From: Candidatus Heimdallarchaeota archaeon
GTDB taxonomy: Archaea; Asgardarchaeota; Heimdallarchaeia; JABLTI01
DNA length: 27,967 bases
Assembly (NCBI GenBank): GCA_019894765.1
Contig: JAGXNT010000076.1
Span: forward strand, 1-27,967
Direction: 5' to 3'
Numbering within the stretch: the first letter of the stretch is position 1; each line of letters opens with the position of its first letter. The position numbers and the translations under genes are program-made. The notes below the pieces were generated by a model. That model saw only the letters and a program-made list of their open reading frames with translations. It made no database searches and was not told where the DNA came from. Positions 1 through 9,628 of the stretch are shown in pieces.

Positions 1-731
1 TATGGCCAAGTATTGATTTTTCCTACTGCTATTAGACCGTCGAATATTTCAAATCCAACTCCAAACATATCTCCACTTGCAAGTCCAGAGCTAGCATATG
101 GAATCGAAAACTCAAATTGCCTGTGAGATGTTAGATTGTTAAAAGCAGATTTTCCATAACCTACGTTGACTAGTATACCTGTGATAGGCAATGGAACTCC
201 TACAGTTCCGTAATCTACTACTATCCATTCATCTGGTTGCCCTGTTGACTGCTTTATTTCAACATGATAACCTGAAGAATTTCTTGTGAAGGCAACAGCA
301 AAAACATTGGAGTACAAAACACCATAGTGATCAGCATCCAAATATAGTGTAGAACCCCATCCTCCAGCAGGATCTGCTGTGAGATAAGATACTGCATCCA
401 TAGCAACATAAAGATGAGTGTTGTCATTTTGCAACAATATTTTTCCATCGGGGTCGCCTTTAAAGTCAAATAGATCATAAACAGCTGCTGAAGACCACTC
501 CCCAGCTAAGCTGCTTGGAGTAAAACCAATAGTACCATCAATAGTTGGAGTAGTGTCATTCCAAAGTGAAAATATCTCTATAGGATAAGCTAGAGGGTTG
601 TGAGCTTCTACATTTGTTAGCTTAAAATTATTTAGTGATAAAATAACTGTTAAAACTAAAATACTGATTATAACTAATATTTTATTTAATTTCTTTGATT
701 TTTTAAGGAGTATGGAGGTATTGCTGGCCAT
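1..731 (-). CDS. Secreted CBM9-like domain protein (partial, C-terminus beyond window)
   Basis: I translated this frame by hand. It is open from an ATG at 731 through the left edge, giving 243 codons with no stop. The N-terminus has lysines followed by a hydrophobic stretch (KILVIISILVLTVILSL), a signal peptide or membrane anchor. The mature part contains TPTIDGTI, EWSSAAVYDL, DNTHLYVAMDA and STLYLDADHYG. That succession (ID-G, E-W--A, variable strand, LY-A---D) resembles the CBM9/DOMON-like beta-sandwich that binds sugars or haem in secreted archaeal and bacterial proteins. A GGATGG sequence lies shortly upstream of the ATG, and the only nearer ATG runs straight into a stop. It is downstream of the sugar locus on the same strand but separated from it by a terminator. 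Family assignment is moderate; the missing C-terminus could carry another domain or an anchor. Confidence 0.7.
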   Translation of the reverse strand, partial: MASNTSILLKKSKKLNKILVIISILVLTVILSLNNFKLTNVEAHNPLAYPIEIFSLWNDTTPTIDGTIGFTPSSLAGEWSSAAVYDLFDFKGDPDGKILLQNDNTHLYVAMDAVSYLTADPAGGWGSTLYLDADHYGVLYSNVFAVAFTRNSSGYHVEIKQSTGQPDEWIVVDYGTVGVPLPITGILVNVGYGKSAFNNLTSHRQFEFSIPYASSGLASGDMFGVGFEIFDGLIAVGKINTWP

Positions 732-900
732 TTAATTTTCCATCCTATTTAATATTATGAAGTCATTTTCAACTCTTTTTTTCTGAAAAATCGTTCAAAT
801 TGGGGAATCTAATAACTCTAAAGTGGTCTATAATCATTTTTGGTTGAATTAGTAATATAAGAATTTATATTAGGGAAAATTCTGAAAAAAAAATTGTTCC

Positions 901-936
901 AAAAAAAAGTTTAAAGAGAAGATGTCGCATCTTCTC
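901..936 (-). terminator. Hairpin plus T-run terminator of the GNAT-fusion gene
   Basis: A perfect 9-bp inverted repeat (GAGAAGATG at 916-924 and CATCTTCTC at 928-936, loop TCG) starts six bases past the TAA stop at 942-944. On the minus strand it is followed by an eight-base T-run (A-run 901-908 on the plus strand). This separates the sugar locus from the CBM9-like gene. Confidence 0.75.
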
Positions 937-941
937 AAAAT

Positions 942-3900
942 TTAGTCTATTTCGAGTGCTTCTCGTAATTCAATCATTTTCTCTCGAGGTTGATTAATTA
1001 AAATGGCGAATTCAACTGTAGATTTTGATTTTGGCATTGCATAATCTAGTCCAAGCATCCAATCCAGCAGCATAACTCCGAGATCAGCAATAACTGAACT
1101 TCCATTACTACCTTTGGGTACAACAAAAGCAATTGATTGATTTCCTTTATTGATTCTACTATATGGTTTCTCATAGGATCCTTGACTAATGAATTGCTTC
1201 TTAATTGAATTTCGAGTCCAAATACCACTTGCTCCAACAGCTTCTATAACATTGCCTTCCTTTGAACCTTGTATTCCCACATCAGATAGTAATGAACCAA
1301 TCCATGGAATAGTTCTTGTGGTTTTATTATCAAGTGATAGGACTACACGAATGATTTCACTGTTTGGTAGTGTGAGATATTTCAATTCTACTTTTTGACC
1401 ATAGAGGAACTGCTTTTCTTTTTTAATTGTCCATGTGGTCTTTACTCCTTTCCACTCGTTTTCTTCCACCATTTGACTTTTTGTCTCTTCCATTTCAGAG
1501 AAGGGTTCATCGGCTACGAAATGGAATAGCTGTGGTTGTGAACCGCCGAGATAGTGTTCTAGGAAGAATTTCGGTTGAATTTCCGGATAATTATCTAAAA
1601 GAAAATTCCGTCCTTTTGAGTCTTCAAGACGAATTAAATTACCACCAATTTCTGCTACAACTTTGAAGGATAATTCACCATTTGAAACATCATAGATTTT
1701 TTTACCTTCAAAATCCTTTTCTTCAACATTTACTTGACCTTTTGATGTCACGATAACATAATTATCAAAATCTATCTCAAATTCCCCACTGAAATGCAGT
1801 TTTACATTTTCAATTGGTGATTTGGTTTTCTCTGGAATTTTCAGTGTGACTTCTAAAGGTGTTGCAGTAAATGGTTTCAATTGTGGCATTGGGATTGTTG
1901 TTTGTTCTTCATTATCAACAATAAATCCACCTTCCCAATCTTTTGGTAAAACAAGACTTAATGTTCCTTGCAATGGGTATGCAGAGACAAACATTAGCTC
2001 AAAATCTTTCTTTACAGTATCTCCAGCAAAAAGCACTTTAGAACCTGTTAATTTTGCATTGAGAGCTTTTGTGATTTTAGGTCCAACTAGTTTTTCTCTT
2101 AGCTCAAATTCTTTATGCCCAACTAATTGATTCCACCTGTTTCTAACATCTTGTATTGTTGTATATCCAAAACTGAACCAAAGGTGAACAGGCTCAATAG
2201 TTTCATTAGGTTCAATTTCAATTGTTTTACTTTCCAATTGTGATAGGGATCCTTGTCTTAGTTTGATTTTTTCTATATTATCCTGCTTCCATATCCATGC
2301 AGAATAATCCCCAGTCATTAATCCTTTAACTGCAGTCCAAGTTTCAGACCAGAATTGTGTTTCTGTTGGCATTAATGGATCTGTGAGAAAATTAGTGAGA
2401 GAATCGCTTTCGATTATCTTCCCACCAATTGGTGTATAGGCATAACCCTTTGCTGAATATGGATTTAAACTAATACCGCCAAATCCTGAAGATGTTCTTG
2501 CTGATGCATGAATTGCATTTTTGTGAATATTTGTGTATGTTATCCAATATTCGATTTCATTTGCTCCTGGGATAAATTTCACATGCTTTTTAACTAGCAA
2601 ACCAGGAACTTGTAAACTTTCAGCACTTAGAATAAGTAATTTGTAACCATCTTGGTCAACAAACTCATATTCATATTTCAGTGTGTTATCAAGTGATAAA
2701 CCATAGGGTGGCCCTGTTTGATGATTTAAAGGATTAAGTCCATAGTTTTCTTGCTGGTAGATTCTTAAATTCCCACCTTCAAGCAACACACGAACTGATA
2801 ACTTATCTGTTATTACATATAGTCTATCTCTATCTTTGATTTCTGCTATTTCGATGAGATCTTTAGTTCTTGCAAACACTGGCATTTTAAATGTTGGTAA
2901 TTCAATTTCTTGTCCTTTGAATTGTAGTTTTGGAGTGGCTTGTAGAGTGAACTTATTTCTCTTTCTCTGTACCGGAATTGAAATTGGAATTTCAATACCA
3001 TCGATTTCATCAGCTTTTAACTCAATAGGAATGGTTGCTGTAGCACCTTCTAGATTATCAATTTCAATCATAACTTTTCCAGTTATCTTCTGTTTTGTAT
3101 TATTGAGAATATCAACTGGAATTTTAATTTCCGAGCCAATGGGTGCTGTACTGAAGTAATTTTCATTTATTCCACGTAATTGAATTGGTGATTGTAGCTT
3201 TCCACTTGTTCCTAATTCAACATCGAGAGAACCCATACGGACTTTTGTCTTTATAGACTCACAAGATCTATCATTATCTCTGAAGAGTTTTGTTTCTTTG
3301 TCTATAGTAAACTCTCGAGTAATCTTTACGGTTTCACCTTTCTTTACAGACACAGAATTTGGGAATTTCTCTATCCAATTCAAACCTTTGAATTCATCAA
3401 CATCAATTTTCGCTTCGACTTCATCATGTTCATCATTCTGAATTATCAAAGTCATTGAATTTGGAATTCCAATATAGATTTCCTGTGATGCTAATCTAGT
3501 TTTCACTAAAAGTTTTTTACCATCTAGAACTCTTTCAAAACCGCAGAAATTCCAGCCAAAACGATCAACTTCCGCTTCCAAGGAATCGTCTTGAGACTCA
3601 AATTTGTAGGAGTAAAGCTCCATTCCATCTACAATTTGTTTATCTTGTGTTTGCAGAAGTTCTCTTTTGAAGTTTCCATACCAATCTGGGTGTTTTTCAA
3701 AATAATCCTTAGCGATAGGTGTTTGCAGTAAACCTGGAATGAAATCTTGCATATACACTGAGGTTTCCGGAACCCAGAAAAGACCTACTTTCTTGTAAAG
3801 AGGTACAGCCTCAAGATTCCCAGACCAAGTATGCAGATCAACACGATTGATACCATGTTTTTTTGCTACTTCTAGTGATTTCAAAAGTAATCTTTTACCG

Positions 3901-4196
3901 AATTTCTTGCCTTTTGCTTTTGGAGTAACTCCTAAGATAGAAATGTAAGCAGCATTTTTATCACGCCAATGAGGATACAGCCCACAATAGCCTACCAATT
4001 CGTTTTCTTCATCAACTGCAATCAAATCAGATATTGCTGATGTCTTATCAAGCATATCACGAACTCTTTGCTCTGTAAAAGGTATACCTCCTCCGAAACC
4101 CCCAGGCCACAGCTCGTTAAATAAATTAAACATCTCTGCAGCTCGACTCGCCATACTTGGGTCATATGTAACTATTTTGTCCTTGTTTTCTGTCAT
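942..4196 (-). CDS. GNAT acetyltransferase fused to large beta-rich glycosidase-like region
   Basis: This predicted 1084-residue cytoplasmic protein has no signal peptide. Residues ~1-150 form a GNAT domain: an acetyl-CoA loop GVTPKAKGKKFGKRLLL near 89-105 and the NLEAVPLYKKVGLFW motif near 127-141. The remaining ~900 residues are predicted beta-rich. Two segments (around 455-640 and 850-1050) look like galactose-mutarotase-type beta-sandwiches of the kind found in glycoside hydrolases, each opening with L-VRVLLEGGNLRIY or LSFKVVAEIGGNLIRL. Between them is an immunoglobulin-like stretch. The track-length start would be TTG at 4202, but the ATG at 4196 sits nine bases after an AGGAG site (4206-4210) while the TTG is only three bases away, so I use the ATG. 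It lies 234 bases downstream of the mannosidase on the same strand. Acetylation of an amino sugar or glycan is inference; no catalytic glycosidase residues were identified. Confidence 0.8.
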   Translation of the reverse strand: MTENKDKIVTYDPSMASRAAEMFNLFNELWPGGFGGGIPFTEQRVRDMLDKTSAISDLIAVDEENELVGYCGLYPHWRDKNAAYISILGVTPKAKGKKFGKRLLLKSLEVAKKHGINRVDLHTWSGNLEAVPLYKKVGLFWVPETSVYMQDFIPGLLQTPIAKDYFEKHPDWYGNFKRELLQTQDKQIVDGMELYSYKFESQDDSLEAEVDRFGWNFCGFERVLDGKKLLVKTRLASQEIYIGIPNSMTLIIQNDEHDEVEAKIDVDEFKGLNWIEKFPNSVSVKKGETVKITREFTIDKETKLFRDNDRSCESIKTKVRMGSLDVELGTSGKLQSPIQLRGINENYFSTAPIGSEIKIPVDILNNTKQKITGKVMIEIDNLEGATATIPIELKADEIDGIEIPISIPVQRKRNKFTLQATPKLQFKGQEIELPTFKMPVFARTKDLIEIAEIKDRDRLYVITDKLSVRVLLEGGNLRIYQQENYGLNPLNHQTGPPYGLSLDNTLKYEYEFVDQDGYKLLILSAESLQVPGLLVKKHVKFIPGANEIEYWITYTNIHKNAIHASARTSSGFGGISLNPYSAKGYAYTPIGGKIIESDSLTNFLTDPLMPTETQFWSETWTAVKGLMTGDYSAWIWKQDNIEKIKLRQGSLSQLESKTIEIEPNETIEPVHLWFSFGYTTIQDVRNRWNQLVGHKEFELREKLVGPKITKALNAKLTGSKVLFAGDTVKKDFELMFVSAYPLQGTLSLVLPKDWEGGFIVDNEEQTTIPMPQLKPFTATPLEVTLKIPEKTKSPIENVKLHFSGEFEIDFDNYVIVTSKGQVNVEEKDFEGKKIYDVSNGELSFKVVAEIGGNLIRLEDSKGRNFLLDNYPEIQPKFFLEHYLGGSQPQLFHFVADEPFSEMEETKSQMVEENEWKGVKTTWTIKKEKQFLYGQKVELKYLTLPNSEIIRVVLSLDNKTTRTIPWIGSLLSDVGIQGSKEGNVIEAVGASGIWTRNSIKKQFISQGSYEKPYSRINKGNQSIAFVVPKGSNGSSVIADLGVMLLDWMLGLDYAMPKSKSTVEFAILINQPREKMIELREALEID

Positions 4197-4380
4197 TAAC
4201 AACTTCTCCTTGTATTCAGTTATTCTTCAAAATCAATTTCACGATGATTTTTTATCTGAACGATTTCCTTCCTTATTTGATTCTTGATTTGTTTTCTAAA
4301 ATTCTTCAATTTACATCAACTCTTGGATTAATATCATACTTTAACCGTTACATTAGTCTTGATTATGTTAGAAATAGTCT

Positions 4381-4416
4381 GGTCACTCAATAAGTATAGA
4401 TTGAATCTAAGTGACC
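4381..4416. promoter_or_regulatory. GGTCACT...AGTGACC inverted repeat between mannosidase and GNAT-fusion genes
   Basis: GGTCACT at 4381-4387 and AGTGACC at 4410-4416 are perfect 7-bp arms 22 bases apart, about 185-220 bases upstream of the GNAT-fusion start. On the minus strand it contains TTATTGAGTG, which also occurs in the promoter of the beta-helix gene at 20390-20398. It may be an operator for a separate promoter of the downstream gene or a processing hairpin after the mannosidase stop. Confidence 0.35.
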
Positions 4417-4430
4417 ATAGAAGAAGAATT

Positions 4431-7226
4431 CTAGTTGAATTTGAGTAGTTTTATTTCAAATGGATCGAATTTCAGCATAAATTTCCCTTTAGAAATATTT
4501 CCTGATTTCTTTACTTCACCATCAATCTTTATTTCTGAGTATTTTGAGAATTTATCTGAAATATTCAGCTCTACATCGATCTCCGTTTCTTCAAGATTAA
4601 AGAACAGGACATGTAATTTGCTTTGTCTGATTCTTATAGATGAAATTCTGGTATTTGGATTTCCTACTGAAATTAATGGTTTGGTTAGATCAATTTTAGG
4701 TTTAGTTTTTTCAAATGCAATACATTTTGCAGGTAGAGCAAATACTTCTGAATTGTCCATGGTATATGCGAGTGGTTTCTCTTTATTATGATAGATTATT
4801 CCGTAATTGAATGTGTATTCTTCATTCAATTCTTGTGCACCAGGAGTAGCTAAGTAAGGTCCTGCATGAATTGGCCTTTCAGGATAATCCATTCTAGAGA
4901 GATAACCTGTTGCTCTAATTAATGTCAGAGCTACCCGAGATTTATCTGCTAATTCGACCTCAGGTAACCCCTTATTGAATAATGAGAAAGAAGCAAGTGA
5001 TTTTTCGTCGTCAACTCTTATGAACCGTTTCTGAGCTTGAATGCCAGATGGTTGCTCAAGATATTCTTCATAACTTGGTGGACTGCCTTCACGTTTAACA
5101 ACCCCAAAGTGAGTTGATGTATGAGTGCACTCAGAGTTAAATGGCATATCAAAGCATATTCGTAAGCGATGATCCTTTGCAGTATTTGTTAGCGTTGTTG
5201 TTATGTCTATCCGAGCAATATCGCGATAGAATCGGAAAATAGTCCTTACAAAAATTTTAGCTTTACCAATTCTTTTCTCTCGTTTTTCATCAACTTCATA
5301 ATAAGTTTCTAAGACTAAATCTTGCTTGATATCACAGAATAATGGACCATTATTCACAATTTTCCTCTTAACTTTAGAGACTTTGGGGTTCGCTGGGGAC
5401 AACCTACCAAAAGTATATTCATCTCCTCTATCACCATAATCTTCGAAACTATGCTGCTTTTTGTATAATGTATTTGTTTGTTTATCCAAAATATCTAATG
5501 TTCCATTTTTATTGAAAGTTATTTTGTAAAATTGATTATTGATTATCTGTTTATTAACATTAAATTGTGGAGAAATTTGTTTTTTAGTTTCTTTTATTAG
5601 CAGTTTGTTAAAACTCCAAGCTTTCAGAGGTAAAATGGAAGTATGTGTTTGCATAGTTCCGAATGTTGCTTTTACATGAAACTGTTGATATTTCTTACTG
5701 TCAAGTAATTCAAAAACTTCGTCGAAAAAGTCCTTCGGATTAAATTCACCAATCGGTTCTTTTCCGCAAATAATTGTTACATCACATGTTTTTCCATCTG
5801 CGCTATCAGATGTGTAAATTTCATTAATGTAAAAATCCATCAATTTTCTACCAGGGAGCATCTTCATCCCTGCTCTTATCATGAAAGGTTTCATTGTGCT
5901 TTCGAAAATCACCTTATCAGTCGATTTCACTTGTTGAACATCGAATTCATTTCCATATTGGTCTTCAATAGCAGTAATTTTGTGTTTTGCTGAAATACTG
6001 AACTCAACTAGATTCGGAATTTCAGAGCTGTTTGTTGGATTGAATGCGAGTAATAATGATTCTTTGCTGTCTTCTCTATTCTGATGTATATGATCAACAG
6101 CTTCGTTTATTTGATTATTAGCAATATCCTCGGCCCAATAAAATCTGGCTTTCATTTCCTCATGTGTTTGATCCACAGAGCATCCACAAATTGAATCATG
6201 AGGTTGGTTCTTAAGTAGCCATTTCCAGGCTAACTTCAAATAAGACTCAGGATAATCCAATTGCTTCATTAAATACAAGTAAGCATGAATAGGTTCAGCG
6301 TAATGAACAAGTAAATCCTCTATTTTGTTATCCCATTGTTTTATCCACATTCTTGCAGAATAAGTGTCTTGCAATAATGGTGCCCGAACAGATGATCGAA
6401 ACTCCCCAGAGTAAATCGGAGCCGGATAATTTTCCTTTGTAATTTTATCTTTTAAATGCTGGAGATATTCATTCAACAAAGAAATTTTAATCTTTGAGTC
6501 TTTGATTTTGATTTTAGGAACTAGATCAATAAGATGTTCTTGAGGTAGTTGGTGGTCTGTTCCATTCATTAACAAATAAGTATTAACAGGAGAGAATGGT
6601 TTCAAATCCTCCACTTTCTGCTTAATCATTTCTTCAAGTTCTTGCAAATTGTCAGGTAGATAAGCTGCGTTTCCATAACCAAAAGGCATGTAATTGCATA
6701 ATATGCTAGCTTTTGCTTTTGGGTGACTTTTCCAAATAAAAGGAACAGTAGTAATTTCAGGTCCAACACCACGCCAAATCAAGGTAGCATCAAAAGAGGT
6801 TAGATCTGCTAAGAGTTGTGGAATAGCTCTTGTATGTCCAAATTGATCTGGTAAATATCCAAAATTCATTAAGGGAATTTCTAATTCTTTAGCTAAATCA
6901 AGGCTCATCTCGAGGTTTCGTACTAAACTTTCTTGTCCTACTAACCATTCATCAGGAAGTAAATACCAAGGACCAACATCAATCTTACCATTCCTAATAT
7001 GAGTTAGTAATTCCTCTTTTCTTTCAGGACGAATCTCAAAATAATCTTCAAGAACTATCGTTTGTCCATCCAACATGAAAAAATATTCTTGTTTCGAGAG
7101 TCTCTCGAGTAACTTGTCTATTAAATGAACAAGTTGGGTTCTAAATGACTGGAATGGTAGATACCACTCGCGATCCCAATGAGTTGATGGCACAATGAAG
7201 ATTGTATCTTTATTTTTCTCAGACAA
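4431..7226 (-). CDS. Glycoside hydrolase family 38 alpha-mannosidase (MngB-like)
   Basis: This is a retaining, zinc-dependent alpha-mannosidase, predicted cytoplasmic, 931 residues, full length for the family. The N-terminal catalytic motif STHWDREWY places zinc ligands at H16 and D18. FGYLPDQFGHT gives the probable nucleophile D127. NGTDHQLPQ follows near 221, and the helical-domain motif QPHDSICGCS (341-350, H343/D344) is typical of the bacterial mannosylglycerate hydrolase branch. The C-terminal half is the usual beta-sandwich. The start is TTG at 7226: there is no nearby ATG, and GAGGT (7233-7237) overlaps the upstream TGA with a six-base spacer. It follows the sugar isomerase gene by nine bases, so they are surely cotranscribed. 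The substrate could be mannosylglycerate or mannose-containing glycans; the sequence alone does not decide. Confidence 0.92.
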   Translation of the reverse strand: MSEKNKDTIFIVPSTHWDREWYLPFQSFRTQLVHLIDKLLERLSKQEYFFMLDGQTIVLEDYFEIRPERKEELLTHIRNGKIDVGPWYLLPDEWLVGQESLVRNLEMSLDLAKELEIPLMNFGYLPDQFGHTRAIPQLLADLTSFDATLIWRGVGPEITTVPFIWKSHPKAKASILCNYMPFGYGNAAYLPDNLQELEEMIKQKVEDLKPFSPVNTYLLMNGTDHQLPQEHLIDLVPKIKIKDSKIKISLLNEYLQHLKDKITKENYPAPIYSGEFRSSVRAPLLQDTYSARMWIKQWDNKIEDLLVHYAEPIHAYLYLMKQLDYPESYLKLAWKWLLKNQPHDSICGCSVDQTHEEMKARFYWAEDIANNQINEAVDHIHQNREDSKESLLLAFNPTNSSEIPNLVEFSISAKHKITAIEDQYGNEFDVQQVKSTDKVIFESTMKPFMIRAGMKMLPGRKLMDFYINEIYTSDSADGKTCDVTIICGKEPIGEFNPKDFFDEVFELLDSKKYQQFHVKATFGTMQTHTSILPLKAWSFNKLLIKETKKQISPQFNVNKQIINNQFYKITFNKNGTLDILDKQTNTLYKKQHSFEDYGDRGDEYTFGRLSPANPKVSKVKRKIVNNGPLFCDIKQDLVLETYYEVDEKREKRIGKAKIFVRTIFRFYRDIARIDITTTLTNTAKDHRLRICFDMPFNSECTHTSTHFGVVKREGSPPSYEEYLEQPSGIQAQKRFIRVDDEKSLASFSLFNKGLPEVELADKSRVALTLIRATGYLSRMDYPERPIHAGPYLATPGAQELNEEYTFNYGIIYHNKEKPLAYTMDNSEVFALPAKCIAFEKTKPKIDLTKPLISVGNPNTRISSIRIRQSKLHVLFFNLEETEIDVELNISDKFSKYSEIKIDGEVKKSGNISKGKFMLKFDPFEIKLLKFN

Positions 7227-7235
7227 TTCCTTACC

Positions 7236-8102
7236 TCATTTCAAAACTTTTGGAATATGTTTTTTTATGTAATTCATAGAATCTAGAGCATCCTGCAAAG
7301 TAAGTTCGTATACTAGTGGTCCTTTGAAATTCTTCTTCTGTAACTCTAGAAGTAATTCTCTAACAGGTAAATCGTGTTTTCCCAGCGATTTATGATCAAT
7401 TCTTGGTTTTGCTCCATCATGTAAATGTAGCTCTGCTAATCGATCAATGTATTTCTCAATGAAATCCATAACACTGATTTCCCCTGAAAAACCTGCTAAT
7501 AGATGACCGGTATCAAAACAGATGCTCAAACCTAATTCATCAATTATCGGTTCCATTGATTCAAATGGAAACTCAATATTCTCAACTGCTATTTTTTCAG
7601 GTGCAATATCTGCATATTCAATGAGTTTCCGAATAGAATCTTCAGCATAAGAACAAAATTGACTTACAATCAAACCTTTAGTGAAATCTGGTAAATTCAT
7701 ATTAAGAAATTCAACAGTTAATGCTCCAGTCGGATGCATCACCCAACATATTGGATCAAGAGGTTTTGTTAATTCAATACATTCTACAAAAGTCCTCACA
7801 GAACCATCTCTTATATGTTCGGAAAACGCTGCTGGTTCTTGTCCCCACAATGGCAAATGAATAGAATATGTGATCTTTTCTTTCTTTTTGAATTCAACTA
7901 GTCGTTCAATTTCTTCAGGAGTAAGTAACCCAGGAAGAACGTAAGGTAAATCTCCTGTGATCTCTATGTGCTTAAATCCCGCCTCAACTGAGTTCTTCAT
8001 TACATCTAGATAATTTAGATTTGAGAGATCAATCTTGCCATCCATTATTAAACTGAAAAAATCGGTGAAATCAAATGGTCTGTTTCCAAATAGTAGAGCC
8101 AT
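7236..8102 (-). CDS. TIM-barrel sugar phosphate isomerase/epimerase (AP endonuclease 2 superfamily)
   Basis: This 288-residue protein belongs to the xylose isomerase-like TIM-barrel family, metal-dependent isomerases and epimerases of sugars or sugar acids. Likely metal ligands are in order: E174 in AVENIE, D197 and H200 in CFDTGH, H228/D229 in LHLHD, and E256 in LVYE. KHDLPVRELL before the last strand is also typical. The ATG at 8102 is preferred over TTG 8114 or GTG 8111, because GGTGG at 8108-8112 sits five bases before it. The ATG lies one base past the TGA of the transporter gene, so translation is probably coupled. Position between a sugar transporter and a mannosidase suggests it processes the imported or released sugar. 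The exact reaction is unknown. Confidence 0.85.
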   Translation of the reverse strand: MALLFGNRPFDFTDFFSLIMDGKIDLSNLNYLDVMKNSVEAGFKHIEITGDLPYVLPGLLTPEEIERLVEFKKKEKITYSIHLPLWGQEPAAFSEHIRDGSVRTFVECIELTKPLDPICWVMHPTGALTVEFLNMNLPDFTKGLIVSQFCSYAEDSIRKLIEYADIAPEKIAVENIEFPFESMEPIIDELGLSICFDTGHLLAGFSGEISVMDFIEKYIDRLAELHLHDGAKPRIDHKSLGKHDLPVRELLLELQKKNFKGPLVYELTLQDALDSMNYIKKHIPKVLK

Positions 8103-8103
8103 A

Positions 8104-9495
8104 TCATCCACCAACTGAATCTATTGGATCTTCTGTCGATTCTATTGATTTTGTGTTCGCAGTATCAAATCCATTCTTTTTCATAAAGGGATCGAAATTA
8201 CCCAGGAGTAATATGAAAATAGAAGCCACTATGAAAATTCCTGCAATTGGACCTAAAAGATAAAGTCTGAAGGTAAATAATTCATTGTTCAAAAATCCAA
8301 CGAGTAATAATGCTATTGCTTGGAAAATGTTCAACGGTATAGAATTGAATCCATTATACATACCTGCTCGAGATTCCTTAGTGTCCCGCTCATCCTTATC
8401 TGCAATATCAGCAATTATTGCATATGGGAATAAGTATGGACCAGACAAACCTACACCTAAGAGAAATGCATACAAGTATCCAATGTATTCAAATGTTAAA
8501 GTTCCTACAGGAATTACTCTGAAGATTAATGAAAACGGCAGCACCGCTCCCAGAAACAGGAAACTAATAATAATTGACCATTTCTTACCAATTCTTTTAG
8601 CAATTGGAACCCACGCTAAGAAACATAACATAATAGTTCCAAATACAAGTAAACCAAAGACGACCGTTTGTATGAAATTAGTAAACATAAGTATGTCCGT
8701 AGCAAAATCCAGAACTAAAGCCGTTATTAATGTTAAACCCATTGAATATACTCCTTGGGCCATAAACCAAATGATATAGTTCCGATTCGTTAAGACCACT
8801 TTGAATTCTCTCAGAATATTCCGCTGCTTCCTTTCGACTTTTTTCTCTTTAATCATCAGCAAAGCTGGTAAGAAGACAACCATCTCAATAATAGCGAAAA
8901 CTACAATGGAAATTATCAGAGTTGTACTAGCATCTCCAGTTAACGCTTGCCCTTCTTCTAAATGTAAAAATGTTGGTATCATAAAAACAAATGCAAAACC
9001 CAAAAGATTAGAGAAGAGATTAGTAAAGTTCTGAATACCCGACATTCCAACTCTATCATCCTCTGTAGTAATTTCTGTCATCCATGATTGATATGGTGTC
9101 AATAGATATCCATAGAAAAGGTTGAACATCGAATTCCATATTAGATACCATGAGAAAACTGACCAAATACTAGTCGATGATATAAATAAATGGGGAATAA
9201 AAATCATAACAAAGGAGATAGCTAACATAGGTGCTCCAGTCCAAATGAAGAATTTTCTTCTATTTATTTTGTTTCCAGGAATGATGTCCGAAATATATCC
9301 AAAAATAAAGCTGGAGAAAGCAATTATTATTTTTCCAACGGCAGCTGCTGCTGAGTTCAAATAAGGATAACCTGCTAGTCCGAAAACATTGTCATAAATC
9401 CATATGGCTGCTAAAGTTGTGACATTCATGAAAATACTTGTACCAAAACGACAAATACCATAAGCAGCTTTTTGGCCTGGTTTTAAGATTGCCAT
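8104..9495 (-). CDS. GPH-family (MFS-type) sugar transporter
   Basis: About 463 residues with roughly twelve hydrophobic segments, typical of the glycoside-pentoside-hexuronide:cation symporters (MelB-like, MFS_2). The N-terminus has KAAYGICRFGTSIF, matching the opening of the family. A conserved cytoplasmic loop follows the fourth segment (LTPYQSWMTEITTEDDRVG), and FGYISDIIPG lies between segments 2 and 3. An acidic, non-membrane tail ends the protein. GTG at 9504 or ATG at 9495 can start it. I use the ATG, with GAGTG six bases upstream, but the GTG is not excluded. It is the first gene of a tight minus-strand operon with the isomerase and alpha-mannosidase, which implies import of an oligosaccharide or glycoside for breakdown inside the cell. 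Substrate cannot be read from the sequence. Confidence 0.88.
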   Translation of the reverse strand: MAILKPGQKAAYGICRFGTSIFMNVTTLAAIWIYDNVFGLAGYPYLNSAAAAVGKIIIAFSSFIFGYISDIIPGNKINRRKFFIWTGAPMLAISFVMIFIPHLFISSTSIWSVFSWYLIWNSMFNLFYGYLLTPYQSWMTEITTEDDRVGMSGIQNFTNLFSNLLGFAFVFMIPTFLHLEEGQALTGDASTTLIISIVVFAIIEMVVFLPALLMIKEKKVERKQRNILREFKVVLTNRNYIIWFMAQGVYSMGLTLITALVLDFATDILMFTNFIQTVVFGLLVFGTIMLCFLAWVPIAKRIGKKWSIIISFLFLGAVLPFSLIFRVIPVGTLTFEYIGYLYAFLLGVGLSGPYLFPYAIIADIADKDERDTKESRAGMYNGFNSIPLNIFQAIALLLVGFLNNELFTFRLYLLGPIAGIFIVASIFILLLGNFDPFMKKNGFDTANTKSIESTEDPIDSVGG

Positions 9496-9504
9496 TCTTT
9501 TCAC

Positions 9505-9628
9505 TCTGTATGACTAAATTGATACAAACCTAAGGACAACTTTCTTTTTAAGAATTACTTGTTGAGATTTTACTCAAAATATATTTTAATTGCCATTCAT
9601 TTCATAATTAACAAGTAACATTTATCTT
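9505..9628. promoter_or_regulatory. Divergent promoter region of sugar operon and alpha/beta hydrolase
   Basis: This 124-base region separates the minus-strand transporter from the plus-strand hydrolase. It is very AT-rich and contains AAAATATATTTTAAT near 9576-9590, a symmetric TATA-like element usable in either direction, and CTTAAAAAG on the minus strand near 9546-9554. It should hold the promoters for both units. I see no clear operator. Confidence 0.5.

Noticed and set aside
254..478. Minus-strand 74-codon frame inside the left-edge gene
   Set aside because: It overlaps the open CBM9-like frame, which has a signal sequence and recognisable strands; the alternative does not.
1822..2130. 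Plus-strand open frames opposite the GNAT-fusion gene
   Set aside because: Composition and lack of start signals mark them as antisense noise of a large coding gene.
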